Positions 1-10,771 of a stretch of DNA of 64,000 bases are shown here, one piece after another. The first letter of the stretch is position 1. Every line of letters begins with the position of its first letter. The translations under genes were made by a program, and so were the position numbers. The stretch comes from Turbatrix aceti (lineage: Eukaryota; Nematoda; Chromadorea; Rhabditida; Panagrolaimidae), in contig OZ017767.1 in NCBI GenBank assembly GCA_963969345.1, positions 1,426,001 to 1,490,000 on the forward strand, given 5' to 3'. The notes under the pieces were generated by a model. The model did no database searches and was not told where the DNA came from. It saw only the letters and a list, made by a program, of their open reading frames with translations.

Positions 1-703
1 ACAGGTACTTCAGCGGTTGTGGGTTGCATATCGGCGCTGCCATTCGTAGTAATCGCCTCGGAAGAAGCCATGGGTGTATCGGAATCCATTACACAACAGG
101 TAAAGGTAGGACAAATCCCATCGGAGCAGAAGGAAGAAAAAACGGGACAAAAGATGGGTTTTTGACGCGGGTTCTGTGAAAAAAAAGAAGAGAAGCGAAC
201 AAATAATACGCGTTGAAATGCGTGTCGGGAAGGATCTTGCATGCTGCGGGCAATCAAAGATTTTTTGATTGAGCGTCACATTTTTAAAATTTTTTTTTCC
301 ATATATTTTTTCATTTTTGTTGATTTTTCAACTTGTTATATGTTTTTGAAAGCTCACTTTCATGCGCATCTGATGTTTTTATCCAATGTTGCACAAAGCT
401 CCATTTTTTGCCCAAAAGTGCAGTAATATGTTCCAAAATTATCGTAACATTTTTATCACCGTATCCTCATCACCAAGCACCTAGTATCATCTATACATGA
501 CAAAAAACAATTTATCAATGGCATCAAAAAATAATACAAATAATTCTCCAACAAACGTAACTCGGGGTTCCCGAAGCGAACGTTCGAGCTCTCGTTTTTG
601 ATCTCGCTTTGCGCAAAGCCTGTTTTTCCCGTTACGCTTTTCCCGTCACCCGTTTCAACCTCTTTTCAGTCATCCCGTTGAGTCCTGGGTGGTTCAGATT
701 GTC
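1..703. other. 5' flank of apc-2
   Basis: No coding exon is supported here; open frames are short and T-rich. A polypyrimidine tract ending in AG at about 661-669, 35 bp before the apc-2 ATG, looks like a nematode trans-splice or 3' splice acceptor, so the mature 5' UTR may begin near 670. Whether it receives a spliced leader or joins an upstream untranslated exon cannot be told from sequence. Confidence 0.5.
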
Positions 704-3700
704 ATGACAGAAACAGAAGATTTGTCGCGGCTACTGGAATCGCTGTCGCGGCGTGTCGAGGATGAGATTACGTCGTCTAAAGGTCTTGGCATCACCGCGC
801 CAAATGAAGACATCGAAGTGGTCAAACGAAGCAGCGGAATGCTTCAGGAGCAGTTTTTGGACTTTGTGTTACGGTGAGTTCTTTTTTGGAGGAAAAATGG
901 AGCGGAAACGGTGGTTTTGGGGTTTTTATGTTATTTTTTGTCATTGTTTACATAATTTGAATAGAATTTATTATATATAATATTTTTCAAGACAATATTT
1001 TTAAATATGACATAAATATAATTTTAAAAAACGGTACTGTTTTCAGTGAAATTTTCTACAAGAAAGCGCTGAACTCGTTGGAAGCCTTCCTCAAGGACAT
1101 CAACATCGTCGGCACCGCGATCCGTCCAACCGGGGCCCACCAGCATTACATATCCCGTGAAGACCTCGTCTCTCTCTGGATGACATTTGTCATGAGTCTC
1201 AATCGACTGGTTCACGTGTTCATCAGCGGTGTCAAGGTTCACTACGACTTCACGGATGCCAAGCTGAACGAAGCGACGACCAACGTTCTGAGGAGTCATC
1301 CTATCATACTCCATGTCATCGATATGACCAAGCGGGTCGCCAAGTTTGCTTACAAGATTTTCACTCTTCTCAGAGAGGATCCGAACAGCGAGTGGAACAA
1401 GGCTTTTCGATCCATCATCAATTCGTTTGCTTATATGTGAGTTTTTTTGGGGGATCATTTGGACGTTCACAATTTTTCTGCTAAATTGCAATCTTTTACA
1501 GGATTTGAAATTTGCGTTCAAAATTGTCCAATTATACTTTTGATGGAAGAAACATTTTAGGCCTGAAAATAGCATTTGTTACTCGGAATAACATTTTTTC
1601 AACGCTATAATGTTATTTTTGGTCGGAGTAACGTTCACTTTTTAACGACAATGTGTTATCTTTTAGGCGCTGTTTTTTGCGAGCAAGAGATAGAAGCCTA
1701 TTTTGTTACTTTTCATTGAAGTAACAATTCCGTTTTTTTATCCTTCTGGCCCGGTTTTTCCTGGATAACATTTTTTTTTTAAAGTAACGTTAGATGTTGT
1801 CTCGCGACGATTTGTTCCTAAATGTACCAAATACTTTTTTCGATCTAAAAAATTGTGATTCTTTATTTTTTGCCCTTTGCAGATGCGGAAAAGAAGCCAT
1901 CGACCTCACCGAAACAATGGAATACGCGATCGCGAACGGGCTCCGTGAGGTGATCAACACAATCGTTATCCGGCACTGCGTTGACCTTACCGCTCCGGAT
2001 ATCATGGCAACCATCCAGGCAGAAGTCGAGGCGATGACAGCGTTCATCGTCAAGCTCAATGCTTCGTTTATGCCTCTGCAGAAGAAGATCAAGGTTTATT
2101 CGATGCGGGCTTTCATTGTTCACGTCACCGATCGAGTATGTTTCTTTTTTTCTGCAGATTTTTTTTACGATCCATTTTACAGTACTACGAACTGGTCATC
2201 GACTGTTACCCCGAGTCAAAGCCTACGGTCATTCAGCTCTCCATGGCGATGGACGCTGTTCAGTGGGGCAACCGTGCCGAAATCATCGATGGATTCGTCG
2301 AAAAAATCAAACAAAAGTTGCTCAAAACGGGAATCAACACGAGACAGCTCCTCAAGGCCTACGCGTCCTGTGTGCAGTGTCTTACGGTCTTCGATCCGAG
2401 TTCGGTCCTTGTCAGACGGGTTTGCGGGGTGATCAAGGATTACATCACGTAAGATGCAATTTTTTTTGTTTTTCTAATTTTGTTTGTTTTTTTTGCAGAG
2501 CCCGACCAGACGCTATGAAGACCATAATCAAGTTCATCACCTCCGAACGACCCGGGGATCAGTTGACGAATTACGACAACCCAATTTTTTCGGAAAATCA
2601 ACTCCACGAAATGAACGATGAATACGTCCTCGCGTTTGAGGAGACGTCGAGGGGTGATTGGTATACCTGGGAGCCCGATCCAAGGGATACTCTGCCTCGT
2701 GAGTTTTTTTTTGCGATTGGATTTTTTGTAAAATAAGAAAAAATTCACTTTTTTGGGCCAAAAAATAGTTTTTGTTTCTGAAATAACATTTTTTCCACGC
2801 TACAATGATACTTTTGGTTTTTTTGAATAACAAATATTGGCGCATATTATGTTACTTTTTTTGAAGTAACATTTGTAATTTTGTTTTTTTGGGCGGTGTT
2901 TTTTTGGAATAACATTTATCAGTTATTTTGTTATTTTTTTCAAAAAGAGTAATATTTGATTTTTGGGGTTTTTTTTGTAACTTTTGGAAGCCTATTTTTT
3001 TCCCGTTATTTGCCGCTGTCGTTTTTTAAAATTTGTACCGTATTTTTTTATACTGTAATTTTTTTCTTTTTTGAGTTTTTTTTGGTGAAAAGTTTATAAC
3101 TATTTTTTTCAGTGGAAAGCAAGCTCTACCGCTCATCCATGGACGTCTTTGGCATGCTGGTTCAAATTTACGGTACCCGTGAGACATTCGTCAAGGAATA
3201 CCGTGAAGCCCTTGCGAAGCGTCTGACCAGTCCGGCGTGCAGGCATATCTACGACGAAGAACAGAGCTACGTGGACATGATGAAGAGACGCTTCTACGGC
3301 GCTGAACTTACGTCCTGCGAAGTCATGCTGCAGGACATTGTCGACTCGACTGAGATGTGCACGGATATCCAGCCCCTCGAGGCCCGTGTCCTGTCCGGTG
3401 AGTACTGGCCCCACCCCGACGACCGGAATATACCTCTACCTGACTTTGTCCAAAAGTTCCGGACTAAGTTTGAAGAATTTTACAAACTCCACAAATCCTG
3501 TCGGCGTCTGGAGTGGTACGATACCTACGGTACATCTGTCAAACTCGAAATCGGTCTCGGAACTGCAAACGTTGAAATGGAAGTTACGATGCTGCAATTT
3601 GTGGTAATTCAGTTGTTTCTGGAAAAAGATTCTTGGCAACTCGAAGCTCTGAAATTTCGCTTCAAACTTTCCAACGTCGTCCTCCATGACATCCTCGGCT

Positions 3701-4571
3701 GGTGGATCCAGAAAGGCATACTTCGGGTCGAAGGCGATACCTACCGCCTAAACGACGACCCAGCTGCCTGGAAAAATCTCAGCGAACAGTGCCAAAAGGA
3801 CCACTCCAAGCACGAACACGAGGCTTTTGACGTCGACAACGAATCCGGCGATGAAATTGAGTTTGACGACGACGAAGAAGGCTGTAATCCCAGAATCGAT
3901 CAGTTGGAATCTTTCTGGGGGTATATCCAGGGAATGGTGAGTTTTTTTGGGGCATTTGGCTAAAAATGGGAGTGAATCGTACAAAAATGCAAAATTTTGT
4001 TACTTTTCATAGTTGTAAGATTACAAAATTCTCGCTAAAACGTCACTTTTGACAAAGTCAGGATTTTTGGGAATAACATTTTTTCTCTCTATTATATTAC
4101 TTTTCGTTGGAGTAACGTTCACATTTTTAGCCTGTTATGTTATCTTTCTGGTGCTGTCTAGGCGCTGTTTTTGAAAAGTAATAATTTTTTAGTCTTTTTT
4201 CGTAATTTTTTTATTTTAGTAGCATTATTTTTATTTTTTGCGTTATTTTTGTGCGTAACATTTATTTTACGCACAAAACCTACTACTTGTTTACTTTTTT
4301 TTCTGTTCCAACTAATAAATACTAAATTACATTTTTTCAGCTTCACATGGCAGCTGTTCGTCCCGTCGCCGTCGTTGGCACCCCCGCATTTACCGCGGAG
4401 CGTCTCTGTCAGATCTTCAAACTCGTCGCTGGCGCCGAACCTGCTGCAACTCTATCCGAAGTTCAGGCTTTTATGAATCGAAAAATTCGACAGGATCTTG
4501 TTTACCTCGAAAACGGAGTTTACAAGGCCACTGAAAAGATGGTGCGCCTCGTCGCGGAACGAAAAGCATAG
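704..4571 (+). CDS. apc-2: Anaphase-promoting complex subunit 2 (APC2, cullin-type scaffold)
   Basis: Predicted cullin-family subunit of the APC/C ubiquitin ligase, which together with the RING subunit APC11 recruits the E2 and marks cyclins and securin for destruction at anaphase. Seven exons keep phase throughout: 704-873, 1047-1436, 1883-2093, 2183-2448, 2499-2698, 3113-3936, 4341-4571, giving 763 aa (human about 822, C. elegans about 730). The cullin homology region starts near residue 415 (YRSSMDVFGMLVQIYG), with the APC2-typical CEVMLQDIVDS stretch after it. An acidic linker (ESGDEIEFDDDEEG) precedes the C-terminal winged-helix APC2 domain in the last exon (residues about 688-763). The first in-frame ATG is at 704, 35 bp after a good acceptor. 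Three introns carry the same TAAC-rich repeat. The next gene begins 165 bp downstream on the same strand. Confidence 0.96.
1560..1790. repeat. TAAC-type dispersed intronic repeat, copy A
   Basis: This stretch of apc-2 intron 2 carries repeated half-palindromes: GGAATAACATTTTTTC, TATAATGTTATTTTTGG, GGAGTAACGTTCAC, GTTACTTTTCATTGAAGTAAC. Related blocks occur in two more apc-2 introns and elsewhere in the window. The spacing varies, so it is not a simple tandem array. It makes intron 2 much longer than the other, roughly 50-90 bp, introns. Confidence 0.6.
2760..2960. repeat. TAAC-type dispersed intronic repeat, copy B
   Basis: Second copy of the family, in apc-2 intron 5. It has GAAATAACATTTTTTCCACGC followed by GTTACTTTTTTTGAAGTAAC, the same order of half-sites as copy A but with diverged spacers. 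Confidence 0.55.
4070..4270. repeat. TAAC-type dispersed intronic repeat, copy C
   Basis: Third copy, in apc-2 intron 6. GGGAATAACATTTTTTC, ATATTACTTTTCGTTGGAG and GGCGCTGTTTTTGAAAAGTA match copy A closely, including the GGCGCTGTTTTT segment seen in copy A near 1667, which argues for one element family rather than chance AT-richness. Confidence 0.6.
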
Positions 4572-4735
4572 AATACGGGTTGTGTGTTTTTTGTGTGCAT
4601 AAATCATGCTTTTATAAAAATGGAGGTTTTTGGTGATTTTCGATCGTTTTTTGGCGATTTTATATTTCTTGAATTTTTTTGGAATTCGAAAGGAGTTTAG
4701 AAGATTCAGGGTACTGGTTTCAATTTTCCTGCAAG

Positions 4736-5315
4736 ATGTCAACTCAAAACGGATCAAGCTTGTCACAATCGGTGAGTTTTTTGGGGCGGGCCCTAAAAAA
4801 TCGAAAAAATAGGACTTCCCTAACGGGGAATCGAACCCCGGCCGCCTGGGTGAAAACCAGAAATCCTAACCACTAGACCATTAGGGAGGCGCATTTTAGC
4901 CCCTGGCTGGAGTTTTTAAAAGTACTAGCGGGGATATTTAGCCTGAGGGGAAATCACTTCAAGCACCTGTTACACACCCTGACTTTTGTTTATTCAGTTC
5001 GCCAAGGCTTTTACGAAAAACGCGTCGTGGCCGGACAAAGAAGAATTGCTCGATATCGTCTACTGGGGCCGACAGATCCTCGCTCTCCTCCTCGGCGTCG
5101 TGTGTGGCATTCTGCCGATTAAGGGCTTTTTCGGTCTCATCCTTTACGTTGCCGTCTCTACGCTGGCCGGGCAGGCCTACCTCGTCCAGTACCAAAGCCA
5201 GGACGAAGAGGAGTATGGCGGATTCTGGGAGCTTGCCAAGGAAGGCTTCGGCGCTGCGTTCGCGACCTTCATGGTTTCGTGGATTACCGTATACTCTGTG
5301 ATTCACTTTGATTGA
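4736..5315 (+). CDS. RAB5IF/RCAF1-like (C20orf24 family) small multi-pass membrane protein
   Basis: Two exons, 4736-4771 (12 codons) and 4998-5315, give 117 aa. The body matches the vertebrate RAB5IF (C20orf24, RCAF1) family, linked in mammals to respirasome assembly and to ER membrane insertion complexes. Diagnostic stretches are WPDKEELLDIVYWGRQI, then two hydrophobic helices (LALLLGVVCGILPIKGFFG; LILYVAVSTLAGQAYLV), the near-invariant DEEEYGGFWELAKEGF and a C-terminal helix ending in IHFD. The short first exon has the only nearby ATG, followed by a clean GTGAGT donor. The 226-bp intron hosts a tRNA-Glu on the opposite strand. The ATG lies 165 bp after the apc-2 stop, a spacing compatible with a nematode operon. 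AATAAA follows the stop at about 5370. Confidence 0.88.
4816..4887 (-). tRNA. tRNA-Glu (anticodon UUC)
   Basis: A 72-nt cloverleaf on the minus strand. The 5' TCCCTAA pairs with 3' TTAGGGA plus discriminator A; the anticodon loop has TTC in CTGGTTTTCACCCAG; the T-loop is GGTTCGATTCC. It lies inside the intron of the RAB5IF-like gene, antisense to it. Two further copies at 7494 and 16629 sit in duplicated blocks. Confidence 0.95.
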
Positions 5316-5394
5316 CCACACACTTTCGGGGTCGCTTTTGATCTGTTTTTTTGTTTGTTGGACAGTTAATAAAATGTTGTTTTTTTTCATGCTT

Positions 5395-7179
5395 TTATTT
5401 TTCATGGATTGATGAAATCCTGACTGCCGTAGTTTTCGACGGAGCCAAACAACTTGCAAATGCCCAGAAATTTTTTCTGTAGGGTACAATGAAGCAGCTG
5501 ATGAAGATAAACTCGATTGAAGCGTGACTGATTATAAACATGATCGCAAAATAGCAGAATGTCGATCCCCAGGTGTTGCCAATCAAAAAAATTACAATAA
5601 TGGCAGAAAACGGCGCAAGCAAAAACATTAGGCCAAAAAATATTTGAACAACGAGCAGTTTGAAAAGTTTTATCTGAAATTCGTCTACCGTAAATAAATA
5701 TTTTTTAAGTGGGAAAAGTAAAAAAAGGTAAGTACCTGCATTTTAAAAGTTGCTTTACTAACAAGGAAAGTGTCAGGGTTCATTTTGGAATTTCTTCACG
5801 AAACTTTGCCAAAAGTTTGATTTTACTATGAGAAGTTTATACTGAAAAATTCAGTTGCACCGCTCATGATCTGACAGAGTTACGGTAGTCGAAAATCACG
5901 TTTTTGCCATTTTTGACGATTTTTGGCACGTTCTAGCTAACAAACAACGTTATTTTCAAAATCAGGGTGTGCATCAATCGACGTAGTTTTGCATGGAGAA
6001 TCAGATAAAAATATAAAAATTTAGGTTTGCCACCTTAAAAAATGCCGAAATTTGCATTTGAAAAGAGGTCACAATGCCAACATTGGTTTCGGCATTTTTC
6101 AAGGTCACAACCCTACGTTATTATATTTTTAACTGATTCTCCATAAAAAAATACGTCGACTGATACACCACTTGGTTCTGAAAATGCCGTAGTTTGTTAG
6201 CTAGAACGTGCCAAAAATCGTCAAAAATGGCAAAAACGTGATTTTCGACTACCGTAACTCTGTCAGATCATGAGCGGTGCAACTGAATTTTTCAGTATAA
6301 ACTTCTCATAGTAAAATCAAACTTTTGGCAAAGTTTCGTGAAGAAATTCCAAAATGAACCCTGACACTTTCCTTGTAAGATACTTTCGACATTTCATAAT
6401 ACCGTAAATTGTACAGCCTACAGCAACGACAGAGAGAAAGACAATGACTCCCAGCGGAATTTGTATGGACGAGTAAAGCAATGTTACCAGGATCAATTCA
6501 TTACGATCGTAGCCTGAGATCTGGTAATTTTCATGAAAGTATCTGATAAAAGGAAGGTGAGGCTCCAAATCTTCGAACACGGTTGGCGATTCGAGGGGAA
6601 TTACAAAGCAAGGCACGTAGAGCATGCCAAAGGTTGCGGCGACGCCCGTAATATGCATTATGACGACATTGCTTGTCTTACGTGTAAAGCGTGAAAAAGG
6701 TGTTTCGGTGCACATGTTGCAAAAACGGTAGAGCGCCATGGCGATGTTTGCGTACGCGATGAAAAAGCCGATTACCATCATGACACGGAAAGAAAATTCA
6801 CTTCTGATGCCAAATACCGTAGGAAAAGGACCCAAACCGTACGTGACCGCAACCGGGATTAAAAACACGGGTTTCCAAAAAACAAGGTGCGTCATCAGAG
6901 CGAATGAACAGCAGCAGTGGAGAAGCAGGTAGTATTTGAACCTGAAAAAAAGTGAATTCAAACTTTTGTCATAATGCGAATGCAATCTTACGGTGTCATA
7001 GCATTTGTCGAGTACTTGAGTATCACAAAAACCAAACGTGCAAATATCAATGATGTGATTACGAATACGATATTCATAAAGTAGCAATATACGGTGCTCA
7101 GCGTCGGATGATAAAGGTCATCAAAGGCGATCACAGAGTAGTTGAACACTGGCAAGCCTAACTCTTCGGCTACTGTCAT
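5395..7179 (-). pseudogene. Srh/Sri-like 7TM chemoreceptor with coding exon split by a MITE
   Basis: Nematode Str-superfamily receptor, expected in chemosensory neuron cilia. Exon 1 is 7179-6992 (ATG at 7179), exon 2 runs 6941-6376 and resumes at 5758-5736, and the last exon is 5673-5395. The two parts of exon 2 add to 566+23 = 589 nt, exactly the length of the matching exon in both intact paralogues (11694-11106 and 13620-13032), so the break is one clean insertion of the element at 5762-6375. Read straight through, translation enters the element after RKYL and stops at 6317, giving about 270 aa without the last helices and the PYR motif (FIVPYRKNFW) that the final exon still encodes. All other exon ends are intact, so the gene is either recently dead or rescued by splicing the element out. 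Confidence 0.8.
5762..6375. mobile_element. 614-bp hairpin MITE with 3-bp TAA target duplication
   Basis: The ends are perfect inverted repeats starting CAAGGAAAGTGTCAGGGTT, and inverted similarity continues for nearly 300 bp on each side, leaving a short centre near 6055-6085. It is flanked by TAA at 5759-5761 and 6376-6378. Removing the element and one TAA restores an exon that aligns with the paralogue at 13030-13060. No transposase frame is present. A 3-bp TAA/TTA duplication is typical of PIF/Harbinger-related (Tourist-like) MITEs; the superfamily assignment is inference from that alone. Confidence 0.88.
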
Positions 7180-7483
7180 TGTCAACTGACAAAATATCTA
7201 GAAGTGCATGTGTACCGATGAATGTTTTTACGATTGTTTTCACGATAACGCAAATGCCAGTCTGGCATTTTCCAATTATGTAGCACCTAGCTTTCAGCAG
7301 CTGCAAAAAAATATATCTGATCTAAGAAAGCTCACTTCAACTTTTCGACAGGTGAAAGTTTATTTCTGATTTATAGCTGTACTTGTGCGTGCAGAATTGC
7401 GCAAAGATCTTTTTGTTTACTTGCATACGGACACAAGGTACAACATAAAGGACGAATCGGCATTTTTTTGCTGTAAATTAAAA

Positions 7484-7690
7484 AAAATAGAACTTCCCTA
7501 ACGGGGAATCGAACCCCGGCCGCCTGGGTGAAAACCAGAAATCCTAACCACTAGACCATTAGGGAGGCGCATTTTAGCCCCTGGCTGGAGTTTTTAAAAG
7601 TACTAGCGGGGATATTTAGCCTGAGGGGAAATCACTTCAAGCACCTGTTACACACCCTGACTTTTTGTTTATTCAGTTCGCCAAAGCGAG
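7484..7690. repeat. Copied block from the RAB5IF-like intron (tRNA-Glu plus splice acceptor)
   Basis: Matches about 4803-5010 almost base for base: the tRNA-Glu, the sequence after it, the TTTATTCAG acceptor and the first codons of the RAB5IF-like exon 2 (TTCGCCAA). Similarity stops just inside that exon. Only the copy at 4.8 kb continues into a full gene, so this one is the derived copy. A third, inverted copy lies at about 16505-16715. Confidence 0.88.
7494..7565 (-). tRNA. tRNA-Glu (anticodon UUC), duplicated copy
   Basis: Sequence identical to the tRNA at 4816-4887, with all arms intact. It lies downstream of the first thaumatin-like gene in the copied block, same strand. Confidence 0.94.
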
Positions 7691-7899
7691 CAAGCTTTTT
7701 GGACTTGACTTGAGATATAGGTGATTGTTTCTATTAACTGTATTTTGAGCCCGAGCGTACCCCTGCATACAAAAAGGTAGATTTGCACAATAAGAGTTGT
7801 CATTATTCAAAAATTTTTTATTTCAAATACAAGACATAATAATTATTTTGTCACGCATTTATATATTTAACACCAGGACCCGGCATCAATGGCCGATGT

Positions 7900-8635
7900 C
7901 TAGCAGAAGCTGACGGTGTAGTCGGCGCCGTTGCACGTGAACGTGGAAGTGGCGTCGTCGTAGGGGTAGCTGTAGGCCGAGGGGCACAGGTTCTTGAAGT
8001 ACTCCGAATAGTTGGTAGGTCCGCAGGTGTCGGGATTGTTGTAGTCGCCCTGGCAGCAGTACTGGTCGTCGCCGAACTTGGTGCACGCGCTGTCACAGAG
8101 GATTCGGTTGCCGTCGCCGTCGTTGACGACCAGTTCGTCGGGGCAGCCGTTGAAGATGTCCCAGCTGTTGGTGCCGATGGTCGGGCAGCCGTCGTCGGAG
8201 GGCTGGATGGTGACGGGGACGTTGAAGCCGTCGACGAAGGAGACGTCGTAGAAGTCGAGGTCGTCGTACTTGCGCAGACCGAACTCGGCGAGACCCACGC
8301 CCCTCGCGCCGTACGCCGAACACTGCATGCCTCCGCAGTCCCCGGTGGCGCAGTTGGAGCCGCCGTCGTCGCAGCCGGTGCGCGCCCAGACTCGGCCGCC
8401 AGTCCAGCCGTCGTCGACACCAAAGTCCAGCGACTGACCGGCGTCCAGTTGACCTCCGCCGCCCTGGCTGCTTTGGTCCGCCCAGGCAGCAAAGAGAGTG
8501 CGGTCGCAGTTGTTGACGACGTGGATGTTGCGGGCTGAAAAAAGGGGAATCAAAAATGGATCAAGTTGAACAGTGTTCACCTTCAGCCAAGACGATTGCC
8601 GCCAGAAGCAAAAGAGCCGTCATCTTTCCGTACAT
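7900..8635 (-). CDS. Thaumatin-like secreted protein, copy 1
   Basis: Two exons, 8635-8581 and 8534-7900, encode 229 aa. Residues 1-18 (MYGKMTALLLLAAIVLAE) are a signal peptide, so the product should be secreted. The mature part has the thaumatin signature GGSNCATGDCGGMQC, the acidic-cleft region DFYDVSFVDGFNVPV and 15 cysteines (16 is usual for the long class). Thaumatin-like proteins in plants and nematodes are linked to antifungal defence and glucan binding; the role here is inferred. The exon is very GC-rich with strongly biased third positions, unlike the AT-rich flanks, suggesting high expression. A TATA box lies about 65 bp before the ATG, and AATAAA follows the stop. The mature protein is identical to copies 2 and 3. 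Confidence 0.95.
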
Positions 8636-8699
8636 TTTTGTTGATATGGCTTGTTTTACAGTAGAAAACACTGCTTGTATTTTTCGATTTTGTTGCTGG

Positions 8700-8709
8700 C
8701 TTATATACC
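8700..8709 (-). promoter_or_regulatory. TATA box of thaumatin-like copy 1
   Basis: GGTATATAAG on the minus strand, about 65 bp before the ATG at 8635. The same motif at nearly the same distance occurs before copies 2 and 3. The sequence between it and the ATG (CAAGCAGTGTT, CTGTAAAACAAGCC) is also conserved in all three. Confidence 0.7.
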
Positions 8710-8759
8710 CGAAGGTTAGCCATTTAAAAATTATTATTTTTCATTATTTGTGTACATAA

Positions 8760-9345
8760 TTTTTGTAAATGAAAAAGGAAAACAATATTGCAAACAATAA
8801 AGCTGATAACCCAAAGAAACCTCTTTGATAATCGACATTTTGGGTGGGGTTTTTATTGTTGTTTTATACGACGCAAACCAAGTCGCTGATTGACGATTTT
8901 TTGTTTGTTTTTTTTTTGCAACATTGCTCACGAGATCGGGAAAACGTCAAAAGCGATTTTTATTGTCATTTTGGAAATCAAAACTTCAAAAGTATTTGAA
9001 TGATATAAAATTATTTACATAAAAATCAATCATATTTGCCCTGGCAGTGGTTAAAAAAAGTTTGACAAAATGTTGTTAGCCTTTTGTGAATTTTATTACT
9101 GGAGCTAGAGTTCTGTCTAACCAGTTTCACAGAATAACGACGTACTAAAGCAATGATATTTTAATGCAGAGAACATAAAAAATTGCTTCTTTAAAAAACA
9201 TGAAAGTTTAGAAAAAGCATTCGTAATTTTGTTATTAGAGAGAAATAAATGTATTGAAGCATAAAATTAATATGTCTACCACATACTCATTTTAAGGTAT
9301 CCTGTTACCTTTACACTTGTCTGCATAGACGCTGAAATCGTTACA
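8760..9345. other. Intergenic region between thaumatin copy 1 and the Srg-like receptor
   Basis: AT-rich, without convincing exons. It holds the upstream flanks of two divergently transcribed genes. No clear TATA box or other named motif precedes the receptor ATG at 9346. Confidence 0.5.
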
Positions 9346-10353
9346 ATGTCGTCAAATATTTCGCTGATTGTGCTAGATGAAAACATTATGCAAATCATGG
9401 CAATAACCACAATAACGGTTATCGTGCTCTATCATGTTAACATGTTTTTTACATTGTGTTTGTCTATTTTTATTGTCCTAAACATCATAAAGGCCAACAA
9501 CAATATGAGATCTTCATATTTTATTATATTTGTCAGTGGCACTATATACTACATAATCGGTCGTAGTGATATGCTATTCATTCAATTTTTTACAATACCA
9601 TCGGTACTTGCAGATGTGTATTATGCAATATACAGACACTATCAAACAATGGTGGATGTATGGATTACGGTGCTTTCGTTCAACCGGTTTGTTGGTAAGA
9701 TTTGAATTTTTTACAAAACTTTTAGAAATTTTTTAAGCTTTGGTACTGTGGCGTTATTCCAAAAAAATCTGGAATTGGAAAACCATAACAGGATGTATAA
9801 TTTTTATAATTGCGTATCCATTTATGCTCATTTTTCCGGTCATTAATTCCTGGAATTGTGTATTATCATTTGCAAATGAAAATTGTGATTCGTAAGCATT
9901 TTTGACAAATGTTAAGTTTGTTTATGATATTTATATTTTTTAAGTTTTGTAACATACTTCCGAGCAGTTACGGTAACATCCAAATTTGTCTTTCTGCTTC
10001 TATCCAGTGGCTTTTGTACGACAGCAGCGCTTTTGAGTCGCATTTGGAAAGACGATGACTACCACGTATCCAAAACACAACGAAAAGCTGAAAACCACCT
10101 TTTAATCCAAACTATTTGTCTTACTTTTACTCTCGTTGTAACTTTTACGGTGAACTGGATGAAAGGAAACGTCTTCAGTGGTTCTGTAAGTAAAGAATTA
10201 GTCTGTGAATGTTTGGCTCTGGTGACAGAACACGTCTACGTCACCTTCCTTTATCTACCGTATTTTATTAGCGATACATGGCGACATCGGTTATTTGTTT
10301 TTTTCATACCATGCTTTGGTAAAAAAATAGGTCCGTTGACCGCGGTATCATAG
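9346..10353 (+). CDS. Srg-superfamily-like 7TM chemoreceptor
   Basis: Three exons, 9346-9694, 9738-9891 and 9945-10353, with very short introns (43 and 53 bp), give 303 aa. Phase is kept through two introns whose acceptors are AAG rather than CAG (TTTTTTAAG). Seven hydrophobic segments can be traced. TM3 ends in VLSFNRFVALVLWRYSKKIW, the aromatic/Arg motif typical of Srg-type receptors, and the sixth helix follows a KAENHLLIQTICLTF stretch. Codon use is AT-rich, unlike the thaumatin genes beside it. It is the only receptor of this type and strand in a cluster of Srh-like genes. The sub-family (srg, srx or sru) cannot be decided by eye. Confidence 0.82.
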
Positions 10354-10771
10354 GCAAATTCAGGGAATTGAATAAATATCTGTTTTTAACCAATCTCGTT
10401 CTCCAGAACGTAAAATAACGGTAAATGTGACAAATAAATGTAACTATACTTGTTTCATGTTAGAAAGCGGCTTACTTTATGGTATATTACATATAAAACG
10501 ACATAAATATGTATGTAGCAAGATTCAACAATTGCAATAATACGCAGGATATCAAACGGGTGACCTTATAAACAATGGTGCAGCGAGCTATTATACTTTG
10601 ATTAAATTCAAAGTAAAAATTAGTAGCAGCCGGGTTTAATAGAACCACTTTTGATGCAATTATTAGAAATAAATAAAGTTTTGGGCACGCTAATCACCAG
10701 CTGAAACTGTTCAACAAGCCGTCCGTGTATGTATGTGTACCTTAATAAATGATACTAAAGCATACAATTCA

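Noticed and set aside
1024..1575. 183-codon minus-strand open frame
   Set aside because: Antisense shadow of apc-2 exon 2, which is firmly identified as cullin-type APC2.
7851..8492. 213-codon Ser/Thr/Ala-rich frame overlapping thaumatin copy 1, with equivalents in copies 2 and 3
   Set aside because: An off-frame shadow of the GC-rich thaumatin exon; it lacks signal peptide and cysteines and is explained by high third-position GC.
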